41,974 nucleotides of DNA from a virus, in the IMG/VR virus record IMGVR_UViG_3300034375_002702, positions 1 to 41,974 of that record, one strand, 5' to 3'. The number at the start of each line of letters is the position of its first letter. Within the stretch, counting starts at the first letter, position 1. The translations under genes and the position numbers were made by a program. Shown one piece after another: positions 23,363 to 31,211 of the stretch. Under the pieces are notes generated by a model. The model saw only the letters and a list, made by a program, of their open reading frames with translations. It was not told where the DNA came from and did no database searches.

Positions 23363-24850
23363 CTACTTTGTTACGTCGCCACCGTATTTGTTCCCACGTG
23401 TTCCAAAAAAGCCCTGCTCAAGTGCCCTGGCCTGACCTACGTATCTAACCCACTCTGGGTCACTCATTAGCATATCTCGCAACTCCTCTGCGCTCAACGC
23501 TACCTGTCCTTCCTTAAGAACTTCAGCACGTTTATTCGCGAGATCATAGTACTCTTGAGCCGTTGCAAGTTGGTCTCCTAAGGTCAGGCCAGATGATGCC
23601 CTAGCTTTTTGCAACGCAACGCGAGCGTTGATAACGTCACCGAGTCCCTCACGGTAGCGTTTCTGTGCGTCATTGTATGCTTTGAGACCAGCGGTGCCAG
23701 CTTCACCTAGTGCGCCAGCAAGAGTTGGTTCTTCAGATTGCATCATAGCAAGACCAGCCTGTGCAACGGACATCCACTTGTCAAAGTTTTTATCACCAGC
23801 CGCGCTCTGATAGTAGGCTTTGATCATGTCTTCGACAGAGCCGTAGCCGTCATCAGCCGTGACGGTTGGCTCGTCTGTCTTTTTCTGTTCAGCATCTGGC
23901 TTTTCTTCTGGCGGTTGAATGTTCATTTCTTCTTCGGTCAGGCCTTGATCCGCCTCGTTATCATTAAACATACCACCGATGAGTGGGATGGAGGCAAGGC
24001 TGGGCAGTCCGTATTTTATTCCAGCTTGTGCGGACTTTGGTAACATTCCAAACAAGGCTCTCCCAATCAATGTTGGTATACCCACGTTGGCCTGCATTGG
24101 CTCACCAGCGCCGAGACGGAACGCTTCCAATTCTGACTGCATTTGTTCTTCAGTCTTTGGCTGTGAGCCATCTGAAGGCAAGGTGTATGGAAGTGTAATT
24201 GGCTCACGAGCGCCGCGACGGAGCGCCTCAGATTCTGATTGCATTGAGCCATCTGAAGGCAAGGTGTATGGAAGTGTAGCGGGCGGGGGGCGCCTTCCGA
24301 GGTATTCCTTGGTACCAGAAATAATACCTGAGTCACCGCTGTCAGCGAACTGCACATTAAAACCTCTGGCACCAAGCTGGCTCTTTAGATCATCAACTGT
24401 GATCCCGAACTTAGCGGCTGTCGCGGCTATGTCTGCTTCCGTTAAACCACCCTGTGAGCCAATGCCCGTTCCGCCAATCTGAACACGACGGTCTCTCGGC
24501 ATACCGCCAATAGCCATTCCGATAACAGCGTCGCTAGGAACAACTTCACCAGTTTGTGGGGGTGCGTAGCTCATGCCTGAATTTTGTGCAACTGAACTTT
24601 TTGGCGCCATCATACGAGCCATATCAGCGATACCACCCTGCGGCACACCAGCGGCATTGATTGCGTCTTCAGCTACAGTCTTCTGGCTAGCGGTCATCTG
24701 CTGTTGGTAGCTGTCCTCCATACGCTTGCGGCGATTCAATTCGCCAAGCACAAGAAACTGAGGCGCAACACCACGAGGGTTTTGCATCTCATCGACCAGT
24801 TGTTGCTTCGAGAAGTCTTTCAGGTTTTCTTGTACTTCGATAATATTCAT
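23363..24850 (-). CDS. putative internal virion protein, 495 aa
   Basis: A 495-residue protein starting MNIIEVQENLKDFSKQQLVDE, followed by a Gln-rich helical region and a long low-complexity middle with a tandem duplication (LPYTLPSDGS twice, at about 190-224). A hydrophobic Gly/Ala stretch (GRALFGMLPKSAQAGIKYG) is followed by acidic EEMNIQPPEE and a helical C-terminus with AGLAMMQSEEPTLAGALGEA. As I recall, marine podovirus genomes carry such proteins between the tail genes and the giant ejected protein, and it is probably an internal core or ejection protein. Palindrome copy 10 lies in its N-terminal part. ATG 24850 lies 4 bases after the previous stop. Confidence 0.65.
   Translation of the reverse strand: MNIIEVQENLKDFSKQQLVDEMQNPRGVAPQFLVLGELNRRKRMEDSYQQQMTASQKTVAEDAINAAGVPQGGIADMARMMAPKSSVAQNSGMSYAPPQTGEVVPSDAVIGMAIGGMPRDRRVQIGGTGIGSQGGLTEADIAATAAKFGITVDDLKSQLGARGFNVQFADSGDSGIISGTKEYLGRRPPPATLPYTLPSDGSMQSESEALRRGAREPITLPYTLPSDGSQPKTEEQMQSELEAFRLGAGEPMQANVGIPTLIGRALFGMLPKSAQAGIKYGLPSLASIPLIGGMFNDNEADQGLTEEEMNIQPPEEKPDAEQKKTDEPTVTADDGYGSVEDMIKAYYQSAAGDKNFDKWMSVAQAGLAMMQSEEPTLAGALGEAGTAGLKAYNDAQKRYREGLGDVINARVALQKARASSGLTLGDQLATAQEYYDLANKRAEVLKEGQVALSAEELRDMLMSDPEWVRYVGQARALEQGFFGTRGNKYGGDVTK
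24164..24278. repeat. 34-bp direct repeat, 81-bp period, in internal virion gene
   Basis: Two identical 34-bp copies, 24164-24197 and 24245-24278, 81 bp apart (27 codons), both encoding TLPYTLPSDGS on the minus strand. The flanking sequence from about 24099 to 24144 and 24201 to 24246 is also similar, so the whole unit of 80-100 bp was duplicated in tandem and partly diverged. Confidence 0.8.
24581..24602. repeat. 22-bp palindrome, copy 10 (in internal virion gene)
   Basis: ATTTTGTGCA, spacer AC, TGAACTTTTT; one mismatch in the left core (T for A). It encodes KSSVAQN, in the same codon frame as the other in-gene copies. Confidence 0.6.
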
Positions 24851-24854
24851 ACCG

Positions 24855-25859
24855 TTATCCAGTCAGTGCTTTGTATGCGCCTAGGCCAGCAATACCTGTA
24901 CCCAGTAGTTGTTGAATAGGATTATATGCTTGGAACTTAGATGTCTCAGACGAAGGCTGAATTGGGACACCACGCAATATAGATGAATAGAACTGTAACT
25001 GTTCTTTCGGGAAGTCACGCTGACGGACAAAGTCTTCATACGCCATATCAAGTGCGGCCTGTTCGCGAGCAGAGATGTCTTTACCAATCTGCTCAAGCAA
25101 CGTAGCGGCCTGTACATCACCAGCACGAGCGGCCTGTCCAAGCTCCGCAAGTTGGCCTGCGCCAGCAAGCCCAAGTTGTTCCGCTTGAATCTGAGCGTCG
25201 CGGTCTCGTCCGAACTGTGTTTGAGCCTGTTCAAATGCGGTTTGCAACCCAGTCGCACGAATATCAGAAAGCCGTTCTCCAAGAGCCTCACGAGCAAGAC
25301 CTTCTTGCACGGCCTGACGAGAACCGCCATAGGCACCCTGTGCTACAGCCTCTGCGCCACGCTGTCCACCCATGCGCTCGTAGTCACGAATGGCGCCTTC
25401 TTGCTCACGAGCAATAACCTGCTGAATATATGGGGACATATATTGCTGTGCCTGATAACCACCGAACATTTCTGGGCGATATTGCATAGCCTGCATTGTA
25501 CGTCCTGCGGCCTCTGGCAACCCTTGGATGCCACTGCCAGCAATGTCCATAACATACTGGCGCGAAGCCATCGTTGGGTCTGATTCAGCGGCAATCCGTG
25601 GTGCTTGATATGGGGTATACCCACGACGAGACTCGGACTCTGTGCGGCCTAGCAACCGCTCGAAATATGGCTGTACATATTCTGGAAGGTTTGTCTGCGT
25701 AACAGTAGATGTGGTCTGCGTTGGAGCGCCACCACCCTTCTTGTAACAGACATTCTTATTTAGCTTTTTGTTGAGCCAAGCGTCGCCAGAATCAACTGTG
25801 ACGCCCATAAGGTCTTCAAACTCATGCTTTGATTTCTTGCCTTCAATCATCTTCTTCAC
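24855..25859 (-). CDS. putative internal virion protein, Gln/Ala-rich, 334 aa
   Basis: A 334-residue protein with a polar N-terminus (KKGGGAPTQTTSTVTQTNLPEY split), a long Gln/Ala/Arg-rich helical region, the segment MAYEDFVRQRDFPKEQLQFY and a glycine-rich hydrophobic end (LLGTGIAGLGAYKALTG). The last part is typical, as I recall, of internal virion or tail-associated proteins of marine phages. The start is uncertain: GTG 25859 or ATG 25850 (MIEGKKSKHEFED). Both overlap the end of the GNAT-like gene. It probably sits in the capsid core or ejection channel. Confidence 0.65.
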   Translation of the reverse strand: MKKMIEGKKSKHEFEDLMGVTVDSGDAWLNKKLNKNVCYKKGGGAPTQTTSTVTQTNLPEYVQPYFERLLGRTESESRRGYTPYQAPRIAAESDPTMASRQYVMDIAGSGIQGLPEAAGRTMQAMQYRPEMFGGYQAQQYMSPYIQQVIAREQEGAIRDYERMGGQRGAEAVAQGAYGGSRQAVQEGLAREALGERLSDIRATGLQTAFEQAQTQFGRDRDAQIQAEQLGLAGAGQLAELGQAARAGDVQAATLLEQIGKDISAREQAALDMAYEDFVRQRDFPKEQLQFYSSILRGVPIQPSSETSKFQAYNPIQQLLGTGIAGLGAYKALTG

Positions 25860-26271
25860 CCAGTTCCATGCGCCAAGCTATATAGTTCTGACCCCAGCCA
25901 TGTTTCTGTAGGATACGACCCCAACCTTTGCGGCCATAGCCTTCCATTTGTTTGCAGTTCATATCTCGCGCATAGCTTGATAGAACATCTTGAGCCATTG
26001 GTAGCCATTCATTTATTCGAGTCCCACCAATCCAATCCATTGATAAGGACTTGCGATTCGGGTAACGAATTACCCTCGTCGTTATTGCCGCCACCGCTGT
26101 GTTATCTTCGTCAAACACCATCCAGAGATTATAGTAACCATTGATACAGAGTTCATATAAGTCCACTATGTGGAATGTTTCCTTTTGAACTCTGACAGAT
26201 GGTTTTAATAACTCCGCCGCATCTGGCCAGACTGTTTCAATAGCATCCCTAGGGATGAGTGTTATGATCAT
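25843..26271 (-). CDS. GNAT-like protein, possible T7 gp13 analogue
   Basis: A 142-residue protein whose order of elements fits a GNAT fold: FHIVDLYELCINGYYNLW, then the strands VAAITTRVIRYPNRKSLSMDW, the helix WLPMAQDVLSSYARDMNC, then MEGYGRKGWGRILQKHGW, which is typical of phage GNAT-like proteins of the tail and internal virion region. No clear acetyl-CoA pyrophosphate loop (Q/RxxGxG/A) is visible, so it may be a structural relic rather than an active acetyltransferase. ATG 26271 overlaps the previous stop (ATGA). It is probably a minor virion or assembly protein. Confidence 0.6.
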   Translation of the reverse strand: MIITLIPRDAIETVWPDAAELLKPSVRVQKETFHIVDLYELCINGYYNLWMVFDEDNTAVAAITTRVIRYPNRKSLSMDWIGGTRINEWLPMAQDVLSSYARDMNCKQMEGYGRKGWGRILQKHGWGQNYIAWRMELGEEDD

Positions 26272-27434
26272 GCTGGTAGCATTACCTCCGAGTTAATCTG
26301 GGGCGGCTGTTCCGTTGTACCATTCCGTGCAGAACGAACACGCTCCATCATTTGATATAGTTTGCGAGAGCCAGAATCCGACGAGCCGTTGCCGAGACCG
26401 CTGACAACATCAGCAGGTACAACAAACTCATCATTGCTTAGGACTACGTCCTGCTCGCCTTCGATAGTGGCTGGGATAAGGTCTTCCATGCCATCACCTG
26501 CACCACGCATCTGGCCTTCGCCGCGAGCAACAGTGTCACCAAACTCACCGCGCTGTACACGTTCGACCAAGTCACGCAGAGCCTCTTCTCCGTAGCGAGA
26601 AACGAATGTGCCAAGCGCAACTTCTGGAGCGGCTGACTGCCCCATGATTGCGTTTACCGCTTCTACGATTACTTCTTTGTCATTCATCTGACCGCCCTGA
26701 TCGCCGCCCATGAGTTCGGCAATGCCGCTCATCTCTGCGCCAGAGTTCTCAAGTTCCATAAGGCCACCCTCTGCCGCACGATATACGTTCGGAGAGAAGC
26801 CATAATCAGCCTCAACGCCAGACCTGCTGACCGATGTGGGGAAACGCGCACCGCCTTTAGGGGCTGGCGCTTCCTTGGTGTTGTAGACTTTCTTTCCCGG
26901 CATATCCAGTGACGGAGGTGGCATCATCATAGCTGTTGTGCCAGCGGCTCCAAGTAATTGTGGGTTAGAAAGATACTCACCAGCTTTGGCCATGAAACCA
27001 GACGGGGCGGCTGATGCCGCTGGTATGGTCGGGGCAACGCTCGTGCTACCAATGTTACCAAGATTCGACATGGTTGACTGTAGCGCTGTTGGAGGAGGTG
27101 TTAGCATACTGCTAGCCATCTGACTCCCAGTAGCCCCAGCCCCAGCACCTGTGGCGCCAGCGGCTCCTGCTGTCGCACCACCAGCACCAGCCCCGCCAGC
27201 AATGTTTCCAGCGGCTTCGCCGCCCAAAGCACTACCAGCACCAGCACCCATTAGCTTGCCAACTGCGGCGCCGCCTAAGCCACTTAACAAACCAGTCTGC
27301 AATGCAGTTCCTATGTCGTCGCCTTGAGCCAGAGAGCCAAGGCCAGCACCGATACCAGCTAAAGCCGCCGTACCAAGACCAAGACCACCGCCGAGTAGCG
27401 GTGCGGCAAGTGCGCCTATGAGGGGAAGAACCAT
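26268..27434 (-). CDS. putative internal virion protein with glycine zipper, 388 aa
   Basis: A 388-residue protein. The first 110 residues are an extended Gly/Ala-rich hydrophobic region (PLLGGGLGLGTAALAGIGAG, then AGGAGAGGATAGAAGATGAG), a glycine-zipper pattern suited to membrane insertion or dense packing. The middle is proline-rich and the C-terminal part is acidic with AEGGLMELENSGAEMSGIAE and ATIEGEQDVVLSNDEFVVP, the last block recurring, as I recall, in internal virion proteins of marine phages. Low-complexity sequence makes the fold call weak. It is the first of the internal virion genes after the lysis genes. Confidence 0.65.
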   Translation of the reverse strand: MVLPLIGALAAPLLGGGLGLGTAALAGIGAGLGSLAQGDDIGTALQTGLLSGLGGAAVGKLMGAGAGSALGGEAAGNIAGGAGAGGATAGAAGATGAGAGATGSQMASSMLTPPPTALQSTMSNLGNIGSTSVAPTIPAASAAPSGFMAKAGEYLSNPQLLGAAGTTAMMMPPPSLDMPGKKVYNTKEAPAPKGGARFPTSVSRSGVEADYGFSPNVYRAAEGGLMELENSGAEMSGIAELMGGDQGGQMNDKEVIVEAVNAIMGQSAAPEVALGTFVSRYGEEALRDLVERVQRGEFGDTVARGEGQMRGAGDGMEDLIPATIEGEQDVVLSNDEFVVPADVVSGLGNGSSDSGSRKLYQMMERVRSARNGTTEQPPQINSEVMLPA

Positions 27435-27443
27435 GATAAACTC

Positions 27444-27854
27444 CTATAAGTCAGCGTATTCAGCCTTGGCATCAAATGATGGGCAGGCTTTGTCAGAAAA
27501 ATCCCTGTGTCCGTATATTTTCGCACGAGGATAGCGTCCAATCAACTCTTTGAGCAAATTCTTTAGGGACTCTTTTTGAGCGTCTGTGCGCGTATCTTTG
27601 GGGTTTTGATCGGCGTCTACGCCACCAACATAGCATACCCCTATAGACTTTTTGTTATGCCCCTTGGCGTGAGCGCCAGACCTTTCCTCGTCACGACCAG
27701 CACACACCTTGCCATCAAGCTCAACTACCCAGTGGTAACCAATGTCACTCCACCCATTACCCTCTGTATGCCAGCCACGAATGGTTTCCGTGCTTACATC
27801 GCGCCCTTCTGGGGTGGCTGAACAATGAACAATAACCTCAGTAATCTCACGCAT
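27444..27854 (-). CDS. N-acetylmuramoyl-L-alanine amidase, T7 lysozyme-like endolysin
   Basis: A 136-residue amidase of the T7 lysozyme type. Zinc ligands H10 (VIVHCSAT), H116 (GHRDFS) and C124 (KACPSFD), with Y40 (IGYHW) and K122, correspond to H17, H122, C130, Y46 and K128 of T7 lysozyme. It cuts the bond between MurNAc and L-alanine in peptidoglycan to lyse the host. ATG 27854 follows GAGG with 7-base spacing; an in-frame ATG at 27980 would extend 126 bases into the holin gene and adds nothing conserved. No signal peptide is present, so release depends on the holin. In T7 the protein also binds the phage RNA polymerase; no polymerase gene is seen here. Confidence 0.95.
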   Translation of the reverse strand: MREITEVIVHCSATPEGRDVSTETIRGWHTEGNGWSDIGYHWVVELDGKVCAGRDEERSGAHAKGHNKKSIGVCYVGGVDADQNPKDTRTDAQKESLKNLLKELIGRYPRAKIYGHRDFSDKACPSFDAKAEYADL

Positions 27855-28311
27855 TGCGCGACCTCGCTTTCTCAATAGCTCTACTTCCGAACCAGAAGGA
27901 AATAATTGCCGCAAATATTGCCTTAGTGTCTGCATCCCAAAGGACATTGATTGCCTCACCAAAGTCAGCGCCTTTTTCAAGGGCGCTCATTAATAATGTA
28001 ATTTCAATAGCACAGAACAGGCCGAAAAAACAGTATGTAATAACTGGTCGTACTGAGCGTTGCAATCCAGAGATAATACCAGAACCTTGGTTAATTGAAA
28101 TGTCATGCTGTATTAGCCTGTCATGTTCTTTATCACTAGCCTGAGTCTCAAATGCTTTTATCTCGTGGTCAAACCCAGCCTTCCGCAGTTCAGCCATAGT
28201 CCTCATTTTCTCAAGCTCGAACTTGTGTTCGTTCTTCTGCTTGAAATGATCTGTGATAGCGGGAACTGCGCTACCAGCGAAACCTAAAAGCGAACCAATT
28301 ACACTAAGCAT
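27847..28311 (-). CDS. holin, GTA-type three-TM family
   Basis: A 154-residue protein with a weak N-terminal hydrophobic segment (SVIGSLLGFAGSAVPAI), a charged middle (ELEKMRTMAELRKAGFDHEI), and two strong membrane segments, about 88-109 (PVITYCFFGLFCAIEITLLM) and 131-147 (AIFAAIISFWFGSRAI). The block LQRSVRPVITY, then LWDADTKAIFAAIISFWFGSR, is typical of the GTA/phage three-TM holin family. It would form the inner-membrane lesion that lets the amidase reach the wall; the two genes overlap by 8 bases. Confidence 0.85.
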   Translation of the reverse strand: MLSVIGSLLGFAGSAVPAITDHFKQKNEHKFELEKMRTMAELRKAGFDHEIKAFETQASDKEHDRLIQHDISINQGSGIISGLQRSVRPVITYCFFGLFCAIEITLLMSALEKGADFGEAINVLWDADTKAIFAAIISFWFGSRAIEKARSRNA

Positions 28312-28313
28312 CC

Positions 28314-28631
28314 TTATTTCCTAGCCATCCACGCCGTGACACCCATGTATGCGCCAACGACACCAGCCTGTGCGATATAGAATATACCAAGTATATCCCC
28401 CAGTACACCCACCCTGCTATCAGATACAAGAGGTGAAAAAAGAAACATGGTGAAGAGTAACATTGAGGCCATAGCTATCCAAGCCATGCGCTTCTGAGCG
28501 TCGCTCTTCTCCTCCCGTAGTTCAAGTTCCAGCAATTCCTTTTCCATCGTAAGCTCCTGATCATCAACAGTTCCGTCATTGTTAAGATCGTACTTAGCGA
28601 ACCGTGAGCCTTCTTGTAATTTCTTCTGCAT
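28314..28631 (-). CDS. EF-hand membrane protein, possible lysis accessory
   Basis: The start is most likely ATG 28631; GTG 28646 in the same frame is an alternative. The 105-residue product has a complete EF-hand loop DLNNDGTVDDQE (15-26) with D15, N17, D19, T21, D23 and E26 at the calcium positions, then a charged helix, then two membrane segments (AWIAMASMLLFTMFLF and FYIAQAGVVGAYMGVTAWM). It stands immediately before the holin, so an antiholin or calcium-sensitive lysis factor is a reasonable guess. Palindrome copy 11 covers the gene boundary and start region. Function is not proven. Confidence 0.65.
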   Translation of the reverse strand: MQKKLQEGSRFAKYDLNNDGTVDDQELTMEKELLELELREEKSDAQKRMAWIAMASMLLFTMFLFSPLVSDSRVGVLGDILGIFYIAQAGVVGAYMGVTAWMARK

Positions 28632-28651
28632 AAAGTTCACCTGCACTTTTA
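28630..28651. repeat. 22-bp palindrome, copy 11 (gene boundary)
   Basis: ATAAAGTTCA, spacer CC, TGCACTTTTA: an exact core match. It spans exactly from the stop of the 28649-28945 gene to the ATG of the EF-hand gene, so on the minus strand it lies directly upstream of a start codon, like the plus-strand intergenic copies. Confidence 0.7.
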
Positions 28652-28945
28652 TGATGTGGCCACTGTGACAGAGCCTAACGATGAGCTCGCAGACAGACTG
28701 TCTGGCATTGGTACGTTGGCTTGCACTATGTAGATAACACCAGCTTGTTGTATTAATGAGCCAACCTCAAGGCCAGAAGCCGATGTTGGCAAATCGGTTA
28801 AAGTTATTGTTGTCCCGCGCATCTCTCCGGGGTTTGCCATGTCTTCGACATATTGAGCAAATGCCCGCACAACATCAGCGAAATACTTCTGGTCATATCG
28901 CTCTGGCGGATATGCAAACTGAGGCTTGACCGTAACCCTGTTCAT
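28649..28945 (-). CDS. hypothetical structural protein, 98 aa
   Basis: A 98-residue protein with FADVVRAFAQYVEDMANPGEMRG split around a helix, a beta-rich second half and a C-terminus reading SASSSLGSVTVATS, one copy of the short G-S/T-V repeat module seen in the big repeat protein at 35902-37044. ATG 28945 overlaps the previous stop (ATGA). Placed between the tail accessory protein and lysis genes, it is probably a minor virion component. I recognise no family beyond the repeat. Confidence 0.6.
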   Translation of the reverse strand: MNRVTVKPQFAYPPERYDQKYFADVVRAFAQYVEDMANPGEMRGTTITLTDLPTSASGLEVGSLIQQAGVIYIVQANVPMPDSLSASSSLGSVTVATS

Positions 28946-30657
28946 CGCTTGCCATCCTGACGAACATCAACCCGTGGGGAACCAAGCCGCCAGAACACAC
29001 CCTGATTGTCAGACTCGACACGCAAGCCAAACGAACGCCCTCGTATACGGGTGTTTGTTTGTCCAGTTGTGTCCGTGACGGTATATGGTTTACTGGTTGT
29101 AAAGCCAGTTCCAGGGTAGCGTTGGCTTTTCAATGTAAACGTTGCTTCCTTAACGGCTGTTGAGTCAGACTTGCTGAAGTCAACGTCAGGAATCATGCGA
29201 TTAATAAATACAAATTTTTCGCCGTCTTCCATATCGACTGGGCTTGAATCAATATATGCCGTGATTGGCGAGCCGTTAGCATCGTACCCCTGCTCTTGTC
29301 GAAATAAATAAGATGGCTCCGATACATTAGATGACGATGTTGTTGCTACGGGGTCTGGTATGATGCCTCTGTCAGCCCAAGCTGTGCGCTCCAGTTGCCC
29401 GTAATACCAGATGCTCTCTTCGTAGTTAAAGATAACATATCTGTCGTTCTCATCGGTTCCTCCGTTAGCAGAGCTATTTGTTTCAGACGGATAGAACCAA
29501 ATCACCTCGTTGAATGATGCGTTAATTCCAGCGGTAACTTTCTGAGCCTGTACCTCATTGAAGTCCTGAAACACATAGTCTCTAACAGTACAGGGTAATG
29601 GCATTATGCGGCCATCATACATATAAAACCTGTCATACCCCATCCAGTACACAGCATCCCCCACAGCAACAGCGCAGTTCGGGGAGCGTGTTGTAATGTT
29701 GTTTCCTATTTGGTTAATGCCGAATGTGTACGGTGCGCCAATGTAAGACATCGAATGAATTGATGTATCCGTAAGAACAATTACCTCGCGCTTTGTCTCA
29801 ACGGCAGTAACAATCTCAGAACCGTTACCTAGCCGCAGATCACCAGAGGTTGTGTCTGGCCTTGCTCTCCACTCAAAAGGATTCTCTTGATCTGAAAATC
29901 GAATCAACATCGGGTCTTGTTCAGTTGAGCCTTCTGGGTTTGCGCCAAATAAAATAACGTGCCTGTCCCTGTCCGACACAATAACCTTGCGAGCCACGGT
30001 CGGGGCATTTGTGCTGTAGAACGAAAGAGGTTGCGCCCGAACGCCAGTACCCTGACTTCGATTCCAGTAATATATATTCCCATCCCTAATGTTAATGATA
30101 AGGTCTTGTCCGAAGTTGTCCTCTGACCATAGGGCTAGGTCTGTGAACGTCGATCTATCGGATTCACTTCCCCACGTCCCGCGCCCCCAAGAGCCAGCGC
30201 CCCACCCAGGCCCGCCAATAACAAAGTCTTTACCAACATTTATTTCATAATCAACGTCAGCGGCGCCAGATGTTACAACGCTCTCAACTGCCGCGCTTGG
30301 CAATACAAAGCGATACTGTGCCGTACTTACGACCTCTGTTATTGTGAATACGCCGTTAAGTTGAGCGGCAAGCTCTGTATAAACACCATCGCCAAATGTC
30401 ATGTTACTGATATCAATATCATCACCAACGGATGCACCGTGGTTTACATGAAAGGCGTTGACGGTTGTTGAACCAGCAACCGTTGTTACACTCCAGATGG
30501 AGCCGAGGTTAATAAAGTTATTTGTAGTGGCTGTGCCAACCTGCCCAGTTCCGATCAGTGCAGATGGCGCTATAAGAGAACCGCCAACCCCAGAACTGCT
30601 TCCTACGGAAAAGCTGGCTGACAAACCACTCGATATTGAAACAGTAACATCAGTCAT
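28942..30657 (-). CDS. tail accessory/stabilization protein, C-terminal piece of split gene
   Basis: A 571-residue protein of the head-tail or tail stabilization type, with the segments GAGSWGRGTWGSESD, DNFGQDLIINIRDGNIYYW, VIVSDRDRHVILFG, RLGNGSEIVTAVETKREV and CAVAVGDAVYWMGYDRFYMYDG, which recur, as I recall, in one long tail protein of marine phages (beta-propeller-like). The expected N-terminal 100 residues are encoded separately at 30668-31033 in another frame, so the gene appears split. ATG 30657 has AAGG upstream. Its first 40 residues are Gly/Ser-rich repeats like those of the 35902-37044 protein. Confidence 0.7.
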   Translation of the reverse strand: MTDVTVSISSGLSASFSVGSSSGVGGSLIAPSALIGTGQVGTATTNNFINLGSIWSVTTVAGSTTVNAFHVNHGASVGDDIDISNMTFGDGVYTELAAQLNGVFTITEVVSTAQYRFVLPSAAVESVVTSGAADVDYEINVGKDFVIGGPGWGAGSWGRGTWGSESDRSTFTDLALWSEDNFGQDLIINIRDGNIYYWNRSQGTGVRAQPLSFYSTNAPTVARKVIVSDRDRHVILFGANPEGSTEQDPMLIRFSDQENPFEWRARPDTTSGDLRLGNGSEIVTAVETKREVIVLTDTSIHSMSYIGAPYTFGINQIGNNITTRSPNCAVAVGDAVYWMGYDRFYMYDGRIMPLPCTVRDYVFQDFNEVQAQKVTAGINASFNEVIWFYPSETNSSANGGTDENDRYVIFNYEESIWYYGQLERTAWADRGIIPDPVATTSSSNVSEPSYLFRQEQGYDANGSPITAYIDSSPVDMEDGEKFVFINRMIPDVDFSKSDSTAVKEATFTLKSQRYPGTGFTTSKPYTVTDTTGQTNTRIRGRSFGLRVESDNQGVFWRLGSPRVDVRQDGKR

Positions 30658-30667
30658 CTTTTATGCC

Positions 30668-31033
30668 TTATGTAGAAACAGTAACCGTGCCGACTTCACC
30701 ATCGCTAGATACGCCAGTTAATTCGACGGGGCGACGAACCGTTAACCTAACTGGGGTTATGTTAAAAAAACGCTCGCCTGATTCTATGTAATATTTTCTA
30801 TGTGTGCCTATGCCAATAAGGGTGCTTCCCTGTAAGTCATAGTAAGGATGAAGAGAACGAGGTGTCCCAAGTAGTGTATCTGTAGAACCAGAATACCTTG
30901 TCCAGCCACCAATCTTTTCTGGGTAGCCGAACCGAAACCTAATCTTGTCACAGTCAACCCAGCCGCCTTCGTTCGAGTAAGATGTAATCTCTCGATTAAT
31001 CCCCGGCCTGAACTGGAGTTTTGTGAGCGCCAT
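30668..31033 (-). CDS. tail accessory/stabilization protein, N-terminal piece of split gene
   Basis: A 121-residue protein with LTKLQFRPGINREITSYSNE, then GGWVDCDKIRFRFGYPEKIGG and GIGTHRKYYIESGERFFNITP. As I recall, this is the N-terminus of the long tail stabilization protein of marine phages, which normally continues into the part encoded at 28942-30657. Here it ends after VELTGVSSDGEVGTVTVST, a repeat module like those in the 35902-37044 protein, and a new ATG starts 10 bases later in another frame. The two products probably still assemble together. A genuine split is more likely than a sequencing error since the second ORF has an RBS. Confidence 0.7.
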   Translation of the reverse strand: MALTKLQFRPGINREITSYSNEGGWVDCDKIRFRFGYPEKIGGWTRYSGSTDTLLGTPRSLHPYYDLQGSTLIGIGTHRKYYIESGERFFNITPVRLTVRRPVELTGVSSDGEVGTVTVST

Positions 31034-31036
31034 ACA

Positions 31037-31210
31037 TTACTCCGCAGGCTGTATAGTTAGTTCGCCAGCTTCGACTTGGCGCATGATTTCTGCGTAGTGT
31101 GTGTTGGCTGGGTCAAGTGGTACAAACATATCAACCCCATTAATCGTGCATTGAATGTTTTGACCTTCACCCAAAAGATAATTTACATATTTGGCGTTTT
31201 GAATTTGCAT
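31037..31210 (-). CDS. small fiber-cassette protein C, 57 aa
   Basis: A 57-residue protein starting MQIQNAKYVNYLLGEGQN and ending HYAEIMRQVEAGELTIQPAE. The ATG at 31210 is one base after the stop of the fiber gene 31212-32222. It is a paralogue of the proteins at 32222-32392 and 33757-33936: all keep NxxYAEIxRQVEAxEL and a GVxxxVPLxP-like strand. Such small proteins often follow phage fiber genes and may act as fiber assembly chaperones or caps, which is inferred from context. Confidence 0.7.
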   Translation of the reverse strand: MQIQNAKYVNYLLGEGQNIQCTINGVDMFVPLDPANTHYAEIMRQVEAGELTIQPAE

Positions 31211-31211
31211 T

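Noticed and set aside
246-28651. Palindromes read as ordinary rho-independent terminators
   Set aside because: The stems are A/T-rich with a 2-base spacer, many copies lie inside genes, and separate GC hairpins already stand beside four of them.
30640-30680. A simple frameshift error between the two parts of the tail stabilization protein
   Set aside because: The second ORF has its own ATG and AAGG upstream, and both parts end in repeat modules; a real split seems more likely, although resequencing would settle it.
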